This document shows, piece after piece, positions 1 to 11,518 of a DNA stretch of 64,000 nucleotides. The DNA comes from Camarhynchus parvulus. Taxonomy: Eukaryota; Chordata; Aves; Passeriformes; Thraupidae. Below the pieces are notes generated by a model. The model saw only the letters and a program-made list of their open reading frames with translations. It searched no databases and was not told the origin of the DNA. The stretch's first letter is position 1, and each line of letters starts with the position of its first letter. Where the stretch lies: the NCBI RefSeq assembly GCF_901933205.1, contig NW_022148578.1, forward strand, positions 62,001 through 126,000. Reading direction: 5' to 3'. Both the position numbers and the translations under genes were made by a program.

Positions 1-1438
1 TGTTTTCCATCAGTTTGCAAAATGCACACACAATGCCAGTGTTGTGCTGCTTCGTTATGTCCTTTAGCGTCTCTTTGTCACCTACACCTTAGAAAAAGCT
101 TTCTCACTATGTCTGGCAAGGAGAAACTGTGCCAGGACAGAAAACATCTCCTATCGTGTTCTAGAGGTTGCACAAAGGTTTGTACAGTGTTTTGCACCAA
201 GGAAAAGAAAGTTGTCCAAAACTCCTTCTTTTTCAATATTCATGTGAATGCAAAAGGCAGGAGAGTGGTAAGGTACTGTTTTCCATCAGTTTGCAAAATG
301 CACACACAATGCCAGTGTTGTGCTGCTTCGTTATGTCCTTTAGCTGCCTCTTGTCACCTACACCTTAGAAAAAGCTTTCTCACTATGTCTGGCAAGGAGA
401 AACTGTGCCAGGACAGAAAACATCTCCTATCGTGTTCTAGAGGTTGCACAAAGGTTTGTACAGTGTTTTGCACCAAGGAAAAGAAAGTTGTCCAAAACTC
501 CTTCTTTTCAATATTCATGTGAATGCAAAAGGCAGGAGAGTGGTAAGGTACTGTTTTCCATCAGTTTGCAAAATGCACACACAATGCCAGTGTTGTGCTG
601 CTTCGCTTATGTCCTTTAGCGTCTCTTGTCACCTACACCTTAGAAAAAGCTTTCTCACTATGTCTGGCAAGGAGAAACTGTGCCAGGACAGAAAACATCT
701 CCTATCGTGTTCTAGAGGTTGCACAAAGGTTTGTAGAGTGTTTTGCACCAAGGAAAAGAAAGTTGTCCAAAACTCCTTCTTTTCAATATTCATGTGAATG
801 CAAAAGGCAGGAGAGTGGTAAGGTACTGTTTTCCATCAGTTTGCAAAATGCACACACAATGCCAGTGTTGTGCTGCTTCGCTTATGTCCTTTAGCCGCCT
901 CTTTGTCACCTACACCTTAGAAAAAGCTTTCTCACTATGTCTGGCAAGGAGAAACTGTGCCAGGACAGAAAAACATCTCCTATCGTGTTCTAGAGGTTGC
1001 ACAAAGGTTTGTAGAGTGTTTTGCACCAAGGAAAAGAAAGTTGTCCAAAACTCCTTCTTTTTCAATATTCATGTGAATGCAAAAGGCAGGAGAGTGGTAA
1101 GGTACTGTTTTCCATCAGTTTGCAAAATGCACACACAATGCCAGTGTTGTGCTGCTTCGTTTTGTCCTTTAGCGCCTCTTTGTCACCTACACCTTAGAAA
1201 AAGCTTTCTCACTATGTCTCGCAAGGAGAAACTGTGCCAGGACAGAAAAACATCTCCTATCGTGTTCTAGAGGTTGCACAAAGGTTTGTACAGTGTTTTG
1301 CACCAAGGAAAAGAAAGTTGTCCAAAACTCCTTCTTTTTCAATATTCATGTGAATGCAAAAGGCAGGAGAGTGGTAAGGTACTGTTTTCCATCAGTTTGC
1401 AAAATGCACACACAATGCCAGTGTTGTGCTGCTTTTTC

Positions 1439-1461
1439 CAGCCCAACTAAAAAATGGGCTG
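1439..1461 (+). repeat. Hairpin insertion in one linker
   Basis: A single linker carries CAGCCCA (1439-1445) and TGGGCTG (1455-1461), a perfect seven-base inverted repeat around an A-rich nine-base loop. It is inserted between GTGCTGCTTT and the GTCCTTTAG element. No other monomer in the window has it. It could be a templated end-joining insertion or the remnant of a small foldback element. Confidence 0.8.
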
Positions 1462-4400
1462 CTCGCGTCCTTTAGCGCCTCTTTGTCACCTACACCTTAG
1501 AAAAAGCTTTCTCACTATGTCTCGCAAGGAGAAACTGTGCCAGGACAGAAAACATCTCCTATCGTGTTCTAGAGGTTGCACAAAGGTTTGTAGAGTGTTT
1601 TGCACCAAGGAAAAGAAAGTTGTCCAAAACTCCTTCCTTTTCAATATTCATGTGAATGCAAAAGGCAGGAGAGTGGTAAGGTACTGTTTTCCATCAGTTT
1701 GCAAAATGCACACACAATGCCAGTGTTGTGCTGCTTCGCTTATGTCCTTTAGCTGCCTCTCTTTGTCACCTACACCTTAGAAAAAGCTTTCTCACTATGT
1801 CTCGCAAGGAGAAACTGTGCCAGGACAGAAAAACATCTCCTATCGTGGTTCTAGAGGTTGCACAAAGGTTTGTAGAGTGTTTTGCACCAAGGAAAAGAAA
1901 GTTGTCCAAAACTCCTTCTTTTCAATATTCATGTGAATGCAAAAGGCAGGAGAGTGGTAAGGTACTGTTTTCCATCAGTTTGCAAAATGCACACACAATG
2001 CCAGTGTTGTGCTGCTTCGCTTATGTCCTTTAGCGCCTCTTTTGTCACCTACACCTTAGAAAAAGCTTTTTCACTATGTCTCGCAAGGAGAAACTGTGCC
2101 AGGACAGAAAAACATCTCCTATCGTGTTCTAGAGGTTGCACAAAGGTTTGTACAGTGTTTTGCACCAAGGAAAAGAAAGTTGTCCAAAACTCCTTCTTTT
2201 CAATATTCATGTGAATGCAAAAGGCAGGAGAGTGGTAAGGTACTGTTTTCCATCAGTTTGCAAAATGCACACACAATGCCAGTGTTGTGCTGCTTCGCTA
2301 TGTCCTTTTAGCCGCCTCTTTGTCACCTACACCTTAGAAAAAGCTTTCTCACTATGTCTGGCAAGGAGAAACTGTGCCAGGACAGAAAACATCTCCTATC
2401 GTGTTCTAGAGGTTGCACAAAGGTTTGTAGAGTGTTTTGCACCAAGGAAAAGAAAGTTGTCCAAAACTCCTTCTTTTCAATATTCATGTGAATGCAAAAG
2501 GCAGGAGAGTGGTAAGGTACTGTTTTCCATCAGTTTGCAAAATGCACACACAATGCCAGTGTTGTGCTGCTTCTTTATGTCCTTTAGCGCCTCTTTGTCA
2601 CCTACACCTTAGAAAAAGCTTTCTCACTATGTCTCGCAAGGAGAAACTGTGCCAGGACAGAAAACATCTCCTATCGTGTTCTAGAGGTTGCACAAAGGTT
2701 TGTAGAGTGTTTTGCACCAAGGAAAAGAAAGTTGTCCAAAACTCCTTCTTTTCAATATTCATGTGAATGCAAAAGGCAGGAGAGTGGTAAGGTACTGTTT
2801 TCCATCAGTTTGCAAAATGCACACACAATGCCAGTGTTGTGCTGCTTCGTTTATGTCCTTTAGCGCCTCTTTGTCACCTACACCTTAGAAAAAGCTTTCT
2901 CACTATGTCTCGCAAGGAGAAACTGTGCCAGGACAGAAAACATCTCCTATCGTGTTCTAGAGGTTGCACAAAGGTTTGTAGAGTGTTTTGCACCAAGGAA
3001 AAGAAAGTTGTCCAAAACTCCTTCTTTTCAATATTCATGTGAATGCAAAAGGCAGGAGAGTGGTAAGGTACTGTTTTCCATCAGTTTGCAAAATGCACAC
3101 ACAATGCCAGTGTTGTGCTGCTTTCGTTTATGTCCTTTAGCGCCTCTTTGTCACCTACACCTTAGAAAAAGCTTTCTCACTATGTCTGCGTAAGGAGAAA
3201 CTGTGCCAGGACAGAAAACATCTCCTATCGTGTTCTAGAGGTTGCACAAAGGTTTGTACAGTGTTTTGCACCAAGGAAAAGAAAGTTGTCCAAAACTCCT
3301 TCTTTTCAATATTCATGTGAATGCAAAAGGCAGGAGAGTGGTAAGGTACTGTTTTCCATCAGTTTGCAAAATGCACACACAATGCCAGTGTTGTGCTGCT
3401 TCGCTCTTTGTCCTTTTAGCCGCCTCTTTGTCACCTACACCTTAGAAAAAGCCCTCTCACTATGTCTCGCAAGGAGAAACTGTGCCAGGACAGAAAAACA
3501 TCTCCTATCGTGTTCTAGAGGTTGCACAAAGGTTTGTAGAGTGTTTTGCACCAAGGAAAAGAAAGTTGTCCAAAAACTCCTTCTTTTCAATATTCATGTG
3601 AATGCAAAAGGCAGGAGAGTGGTAAGGTACTGTTTTCCATCAGTTTGCAAAATGCACACACAATGCCAGTGTTGTGCTGCTTCGCTTATGTCCTTTAGCT
3701 GCCTCTTTGTCACCTACACCTTAGAAAAAGCTTTCTCACTATGTCTCGCAAGGAGAAACTGTGCCAGGACAGAAAAACATCTCCTATCGTGTTCTAGAGG
3801 TTGCACAAAGGTTTGTAGAGTGTTTTGCACCAAGGAAAAGAAAGTTGTCCAAAAACTCCTTCTTTTCAATATTCATGTGAATGCAAAAGGCAGGAGAGTG
3901 GTAAGGTACTGTTTTCCATCAGTTTGCAAAATGCACACACAATGCCAGTGTTGTGCTGCTTCTTCGCTTATGTCCTTTAGCCGCCTTCTTGTCACCTACA
4001 CCTTAGAAAAAGCTTTCTCACTATGTCTCGGTAAGGAGAAACTGTGCCAGGACAGAAAAACATCTCCTATCGTGTTCTAGAGGTTGCACAAAGGTTTGTA
4101 GAGTGTTTTGCACCAAGGAAAAGAAAGTTGTCCAAAACTCCTTCTTTTCAATATTCATGTGAATGCAAAAGGCAGGAGAGTGGTAAGGTACTGTTTTCCA
4201 TCAGTTTGCAAAATGCACACACAATGCCAGTGTTGTGCTGCTTCGTTTATGTCCTTTAGCTGCCTCTTGTCACCTACACCTTAGAAAAAGCTTTCTCACT
4301 ATGTCTCGGAAGGAGAAACTGTGCCAGGACAGAAAAACATCTCCTATCGTGTTCTAGAGGTTGCACAAAGGTTTGTAGAGTGTTTTGCACCAAGGAAAAG

Positions 4401-7400
4401 AAAGTTGTCCAAAAACTCCTTCTTTTCAATATTCATGTGAATGCAAAAGGCAGGAGAGTGGTAAGGTACTGTTTTCCATCAGTTTGCAAAATGCACACAC
4501 AATGCCAGTGTTGTGCTGCTTCGCTCATGTCCTTTAGCTGCCTTCTTGTCACCTACACCTTAGAAAAAGCTTTCTCACTATGTCTCGCAAGGAGAAACTG
4601 TGCCAGGACAGAAAACATCTCCTATCGTGGTTCTAGAGGTTGCAACAAAGGTTTGTAGAGTGTTTTGCACCAAGGAAAAGAAAGTTGTCCAAAACACCTT
4701 CTTTTCAATATTCATGTGAATGCAAAAGGCAGGAGAGTGGTAAGGTACTGTTTTCCATCAGTTTGCAAAATGCACACACAATGCCAGTGTTGTGCTGCTT
4801 CGTTATGTCCTTTAGCTGCCTCTTTGTCACCTACACCTTAGAAAAAGCCTTTCACTATGTCTCGCAAGGAGAAACTGTGCCAGGACAGAAAACATCTCCT
4901 ATCGTGTTCTAGAGGTTGCACAAAGGTTTGTAGAGTGTTTTGCACCAAGGAAAAGAAAGTTGTCCAAAAACTCCTTCTTTTCAATATTCATGTGAATGCA
5001 AAAGGCAGGAGAGTGGTAAGGTACTGTTTTCCATCAGTTTGCAAAATGCACACACAATGCCAGTGTTGTGCTGCTTCGCTTATGTCCTTTTAGCCGCCTC
5101 TTTGTCACCTACACCTTAGAAAAAGCTTTCTCACTATGTCCCGCAAGGAGAAACTGTGCCAGGACAGAAAACATCTCCTATCGTGTTCTAGAGGTTGCAC
5201 AAAGGTTTGTAGAGTGTTTTGCACCAAGGAAAAGAAAGTTGTCCAAAAACTCCTTTCTTTTCAATATTCATGTGAATGCAAAAGGCAGGAGAGTGGTAAG
5301 GTAATTGTTTTCCATCAGTTTGCAAAATGCACACACAATGCCAGTGTTGTGCTGCTTGTTTGTATGTCCTTTTAGCCGCCTCTTTGTCACCTACACCTTA
5401 GAAAAAGCTTCCTCACTATGTCTGGCAAGGAGAAACTGTGCCAGGACAGAAAAACATCTCCTATCGTGGTTCTAGAGGTTGCACAAAGGTTTGTAGAGTG
5501 TTTTGCACCAAGGAAAAGAAAGTTGTCCAAAAACTCCTTCTTTTCAATATTCATGTGAATGCAAAAGGCAGGAGAGTGGTAAGGTAATTGTTTTCCATCA
5601 GTTTGCAAAATGCACACACAATGCCAGTGTTGTGCTCTGCTTCGCTATGTCCTTTAGCTGCCTCTTGTCACCTACACCTTAGAAAAAAGCTTTCTCACTA
5701 TGTCTGGCAAGGAGAAACTGTGCCAGGACAGAAAACATCTCCTATCGTGTTCTAGAGGTTGCACAAAGGTTTGTAGAGTGTTTTGCACCAAGGAAAAGAA
5801 AGTTGTCCAAAAACTCCTTCCTTTTCAATATTCATGTGAATGCAAAAGGCAGGAGAGTGGTAAGGTACTGTTTTCCATCAGTTTGCAAAATGCACACACA
5901 ATGCCAGTGTTGTGCTGCTTCGCTATGTCCTTTAGCCGCCTCTTTGTCACCTACACCTTAGAAAAAGCTTTCTCACTATGTCTCTGCAGGAGAAACTGTG
6001 CCAGGACAGAAAACATCTCCTATCGTGTTCTAGAGGTTGCACAAAGGTTTGTACAGTGTTTTGCACCAAGGAAAAGAAAGTTGTCCAAAAACTCCTTCTT
6101 TTCAATATTCATGTGAATGCAAAAGGCAGGAGAGTGGTAAGGTAATTGTTTTCCATCAGTTTGCAAAATGCACACACAATGCCAGTGTTGTGCTGCTTCG
6201 TCTTTGTCCTTTAGTCACCTTGTCACCTACACCTTAGAAAAAGCTTTCTCACTATGTCTCGCAAGGAGAAACTGTGCCAGGACAGAAAAACATCTCCTAT
6301 CGTGTTCTAGAGGTTGCACAAAGGTTTGTAGAGTGTTTTGCACCAAGGAAAAGAAAGTTGTCCAAAACTCCTTCTTTTTCAATATTCATGTGAATGCAAA
6401 AGGCAGGAGAGTGGTAAGGTACTGTTTTCCATCAGTTTGCAAAATGCACACACAATGCCAGTGTTGTGCTGCTTCGCTTATGTCCTTTAGCCGCCTCTTT
6501 GTCACCTACACCTTAGAAAAAGCCTCTCACTATGTCTGGCAAGGAGAAACTGTGCCAGGACAGAAAACATCTCCTATCGTGTTCTAGAGGTTGCACAAAG
6601 GTTTGTACAGTGTTTTGCACCAAGGAAAAGAAAGTTGTCCAAAACTCCTTTCTTTTCAATATTCATGTGAATGCAAAAGGCAGGAGAGTGGTAAGGTACT
6701 GTTTTCCATCAGTTTGCAAAATGCACACACAATGCCAGTGTTGTGCTGCTTCGTTATGTCCTTTTAGCTGCCTCTCTTGTCACCTACACCTTAGAAAAAG
6801 CTTTCTCACTATGTCTCGCAAGGAGAAACTGTGCCAGGACAGAAAAACATCTCCTATCGTGTTCTAGAGGTTGCACAAAGGTTTGTACAGTGTTTTGCAC
6901 CAAGGAAAAGAAAGTTGTCCAAAACTCCTTCTTTTCAATATTCATGTGAATGCAAAAGGCAGGAGAGTGGTAAGGTACTGTTTTCCATCAGTTTGCAAAA
7001 TGCACACACAATGCCAGTGTTGTGCTGCTTCGCTTATGTCCTTTTAGCCGCCTCTTTGTCACCTACACCTTTAGAAAAAGCTTTCTCACTATGTCTCGCA
7101 AGGAGAAACTGTGCCAGGACAGAAAAACATCTCCTATCGTGTTCTAGAGGTTGCACAAAGGTTTGTACAGTGTTTTGCACCAAGGAAAAGAAAGTTGTCC
7201 AAAACTCCTTCTTTTCAATATTCATGTGAATGCAAAAGGCAGGAGAGTGGTAAGGTACTGTTTTCCATCAGTTTGCAAAATGCACACACAATGCCAGTGT
7301 TGTGCTGCTTCGCTATGTCCTTAAGCGCCTCTTTGTCACCTACACCTTTTAGAAAAAGCTTTCTCACTATGTCTCGCGAGGAGAAACTGTGCCAGGACAG

Positions 7401-9820
7401 AAAAACATCTCCTATCGTGTTCTAGAGGTTGCACAAAGGTTTGTAGAGTGTTTTGCACCAAGGAAAAGAAAGTTGTCCAAAAACTCCTTCTTTTTCAATA
7501 TTCATGTGAATGCAAAGGGGAGGAGAGTGGTAAGGTACTGTTTTCCATCAGTTTGCAAAATGCACACACAATGCCAGTGTTGTGCTGCTTCGCTTCATGT
7601 CCTTTAGCGCCTCTTTGTCACCTACACCTTAGAAAAAGCTTTCTCACTATGTCTCGCAAGGAGAAACTGTGCCAGGACAGAAAAACATCTCCTATCGTGT
7701 TCTAGAGGTTGCACAAAGGTTTGTACAGTGTTTTGCACCAAGGAAAAGAAAGTTGTCCAAAACTCCTTCTTTTCAATATTCATGTGAATGCAAAAGGCAG
7801 GAGAGTGGTAAGGTAATTGTTTTCCATCAGTTTGCAAAATGCACAACACAATGCCATGTGTTGTGCTGCTTCGCTATGTCCTTTAGCGCCTCTTTGTCAC
7901 CTACACCTTAGAAAAAGCTTTCTCACTATGTCTCGCAAGGAGAAACTGTGCCAGGACAGAAAACATCTCCTATCGTGGTTCTAGAGGTTGCACAAAGGTT
8001 TGTAGAGTGTTTTGCACCAAGGAAAAGAAAGTTGTCCAAAACTCCTTCTTTTCAATATTCATGTGAATGCAAAAGGCAGGAGAGTGGTAAGGTACTGTTT
8101 TCCATCAGTTTGCAAAATGCACACACAATGCCAGTGTTGTGCTGCTTCGCTTATATCCTTAATAGCCTTCTTTGTCACCTACACCTTAGAAAAAGCTTTC
8201 TCACTATGTCTCGCAAGGAGAAACTGTGCCAGGACAGAAAAACATCTCCTATCGTGTTCTAGAGGTTGCACAAAGGTTTGTAGAGTGTTTTGCACCAAGG
8301 AAAAGAAAGTTGTCCAAAACTCCTTCTTTTCAATATTCATGTGAATGCAAAAGGCAGGAGAGTGGTAAGGTACTGTTTTCCATCAGTTTGCAAAATGCAC
8401 ACACAATGCCAGTGTTGTGCTGCTTCGCTTATGTCCTTTAGCGTCTCTTGTCACCTACACCTTAGAAAAAGCTTTCTCACTATGTCTGGCAAGGAGAAAC
8501 TGTGCCAGGACAGAAAAACATCTCCTATCGTGTTCTAGAGGTTGCACAAAGGTTTGTAGAGTGTTTTGCACCAAGGAAAAGAAAGTTGTCCAAAACTCCT
8601 TCTTTTCAATATTCATGTGAATGCAAAAGGCAGGAGAGTGGTAAGGTACTGTTTTCCATCAGTTTGCAAAATGCACACACAATGCCAGTGTTGTGCTGCT
8701 TCGCTTATGTCCTTTAGCATCTCTTTGTCACCTACACCTTAGAAAAAGCTTTCTCACTATGTCTCGCAAGGAGAAACTGTGCCAGGACAGAAAAACATCT
8801 CCTATCGTGTTCTAGAGGTTGCACAAAGGTTTGTACAGTGTTTTGCACCAAGGAAAAGAAAGTTGTCCAAAACTCCTTCTTTTCAATATTCATGTGAATG
8901 CAAAAGGCAGGAGAGTGGTAAGGTACTGTTTTCCATCAGTTTGCAAAATGCACACACAATGCCAGTGTTGTGCTGCTTCGTTTTGTCCTTTAGCGTCTCT
9001 TGTCACCTACACCTTAGAAAAAGCTTTCTCACTATGTCTGGCAAGGAGAAACTGTGCCAGGACAGAAAACATCTCCTATCGTGTTCTAGAGGTTGCACAA
9101 AGGTTTGTAGAGTGTTTTGCACCAAGGAAAAGAAAGTTGTCCAAAACTCCTTCTTTTTCAATATTCATGTGAATGCAAAAGGCAGGAGAGTGGTAAGGTA
9201 CTGTTTTCCATCAGTTTGCAAAATGCACACACAATGCCAGTGTTGTGCTGCTTCGCTTATGTCCTTTAGCGCCTCTTTGTCACCTACACCTTAGAAAAAG
9301 CTTTCTCACTATGTCTCGCAAGGAGAAACTGTGCCAGGACAGAAAACATCTCCTATCGTGTTCTAGAGGTTGCACAAAGGTTTGTACAGTGTTTTGCACC
9401 AAGGAAAAGAAAGTTGTCCAAAACTCCTTCTTTTTCAATATTCATGTGAATGCAAAAGGCAGGAGAGTGGTAAGGTACTGTTTTCCATCAGTTTGCAAAA
9501 TGCACACACAATGCCAGTGTTGTGCTGCTTCGCTTATGTCCTTTTAGCTGCCTCTTTGTCACCTACACCTTTAGAAAAAGCTTTCTTCACTATGTCTGGC
9601 AAGGAGAAACTGTGCCAGGACAGAAAAACATCTCCTATCGTGTTCTAGAGGTTGCACAAAGGTTTGTACAGTGTTTTGCACCAAGGAAAAGAAAGTTGTC
9701 CAAAACTCCTTCTTTTCAATATTCATGTGAATGCAAAAGGCAGGAGAGTGGTAAGGTAACTGTTTTCCATCAGTTTGCAAAATGCACACACAATGCCAGT
9801 GTTGTGCTGCTTCGCTTTAT

Positions 9821-9862
9821 CCTTTTAGCGTCCTTCACTAACTTAAAAAGCCACCTTTAGCG
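9821..9862 (+). repeat. Linker with duplicated TTTAGCG element
   Basis: CCTTTTAGCG (9821-9830) is followed by 23 bp of mostly unfamiliar sequence (TCCTTCACTAACTTAAAAAG) and then CCTTTAGCG (9854-9862). The fixed linker element is therefore present twice. This suggests a slipped or end-joined duplication centred on it. Confidence 0.75.
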
Positions 9863-11343
9863 CCTCTTTGTCACCTACACCTTAGAAAAAGCTTTCACTA
9901 TGTCTCGCAAGGAGAAACTGTGCCAGGACAGAAAAACATCTCCTATCGTGTTCTAGAGGTTGCACAAAGGTTTGTAGAGTGTTTTGCACCAAGGAAAAGA
10001 AAGTTGTCCAAAACTCCTTCTTTTCAATATTCATGTGAATGCAAAAGGCAGGAGAGTGGTAAGGTACTGTTTTCCATCAGTTTGCAAAATGCACACACAA
10101 TGCCAGTGTTGTGCTGCTTCGCTAATGTCCTTTAGCGCCTCTTGTCACCTACACCTTAGAAAAAGCTTTCTCACTATGTCTGGCAAGGAGAAACTGTGCC
10201 AGGACAGAAAACATCTCCTATCGTGTTCTAGAGGTTGCACAAAGGTTTGTACAGTGTTTTGCACCAAGGAAAAGAAAGTTGTCCAAAACTCCTTCTTTTC
10301 AATATTCATGTGAATGCAAAAGGCAGGAGAGTGGTAAGGTACTGTTTTCCATCAGTTTGCAAAATGCACACACAATGCCAGTGTTGTGCTGCTTCGCTTA
10401 TGTCCTTTAGCTGCCTCTTTGTCACCTACACCTTAGAAAAAGCTTTCTCACTATGTCTGGCAAGGAGAAACTGTGCCAGGACAGAAAACATCTCCTATCG
10501 TGTTCTAGAGGTTGCACAAAGGTTTGTACAGTGTTTTGCACCAAGGAAAAGAAAGTTGTCCAAAACTCCTTCTTTTCAATATTCATGTGAATGCAAAAGG
10601 CAGGAGAGTGGTAAGGTACTGTTTTCCATCAGTTTGCAAAATGCACACACAATGCCAGTGTTGTGCTGCTTCGCTTATGTCCTTTAGCTGCCTCTTTGTC
10701 ACCTACACCTTAGAAAAAGCTTTCTCACTATGTCTGGCAAGGAGAAACTGTGCCAGGACAGAAAAACATCTCCTATCGTGTTCTAGAGGTTGCACAAAGG
10801 TTTGTACAGTGTTTTGCACCAAGGAAAAGAAAGTTGTCCAAAACTCCTTCTTTTTCAATATTCATGTGAATGCAAAAGGCAGGAGAGTGGTAAGGTACTG
10901 TTTTCCATCAGTTTGCAAAATGCACACACAATGCCAGTGTTGTGCTGCTTCGCTTATATCCTTTTAGCGTCTCTTTGTCACCTACACCTTAGAAAAAGCT
11001 TTCTCACTATGTCTGGCAAGGAGAAACTGTGCCAGGACAGAAAACATCTCCTATCGTGTTCTAGAGGTTGCACAAAGGTTTGTACAGTGTTTTGCACCAA
11101 GGAAAAGAAAGTTGTCCAAAACTCCTTCTTTTCAATATTCATGTGAATGCAAAAGGCAGGAGAGTGGTAAGGTACTGTTTTCCATCAGTTTGCAAAATGC
11201 ACACACAATGCCAGTGTTGTGCTGCTTCGTTTTGTCCTTTTAGCGCCTCTTTGTCACCTACACCTTAGAAAAAGCTTTCTCACTATGTCTGGCAAGGAGA
11301 AACTGTGCCAGGACAGAAAACATCTCCTATCGTGTTCTAGAGG

Positions 11344-11378
11344 TTGCACAAAGGTTTGTACAGTGTTTTGCACCAAGG
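11344..11378 (+). repeat. Internal direct repeat inside the core (example copy)
   Basis: TTGCACAAAGG (11344-11354) and TTGCACCAAGG (11368-11378) match at ten of eleven bases with an offset of 24 bp, in nearly every monomer. It may be a trace of an older, shorter repeat from which the monomer was built. In the ATG frame the offset is eight codons and gives CTK twice. Confidence 0.6.
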
Positions 11379-11412
11379 AAAAGAAAGTTGTCCAAAACTC
11401 CTTCTTTTCAAT

Positions 11413-11424
11413 ATTCATGTGAAT
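11413..11424. repeat. Short dyad conserved in nearly every core (example copy)
   Basis: ATTCA-TG-TGAAT is an inverted repeat with five-base arms found in almost every monomer, next to AATGCAAAAGG. It could bind a dimeric protein or simply be hitchhiking in a homogenised core. No protein is implicated by the sequence. Confidence 0.5.
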
Positions 11425-11442
11425 GCAAAAGGCAGGAGAGTG

Positions 11443-11518
11443 GTAAGGTACTGTTTTCCATCAGTTTGCAAAATGCACACACAATGCCAGTGTTGTGCTG
11501 CTTCGTTATGTCCTTTAG
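11443..11518 (+). other. Intron-like interval in each monomer (example copy)
   Basis: GTAAGG after GAGAGTG resembles a 5' splice site, and TATGTCCTTTAG 76 bases downstream resembles a pyrimidine tract with a 3' splice site. The two signals are retained in most monomers, and the variable linker bases fall just upstream of the AG. The outer 199-200 bp would be exon, which is not a multiple of three, so splicing would not give a continuous repeat protein. Nothing shows that the array is transcribed; this is a motif match only. Confidence 0.2.

Larger units (their letters stand above)
1..10234 (+). repeat. Array zone 1: heterogeneous left-subfamily monomers
   Basis: About 37 monomers average roughly 279 bp, longer than in the centre. 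GTAGAG and GTACAG alleles alternate; GTAGAG is continuous from about 3.5 to 5.8 kb. Homopolymer variants are common: five instead of four A in GACAGAAAACATC, five A in CCAAAACTCC, and five T in CTTCTTTTC. The insertion allele ATCGTGGTTC occurs near 1845, 4626, 5466 and 7976. Linkers often carry CTGCCTC or CCGCCTC after TTTAG. No gene was seen. Confidence 0.9.
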
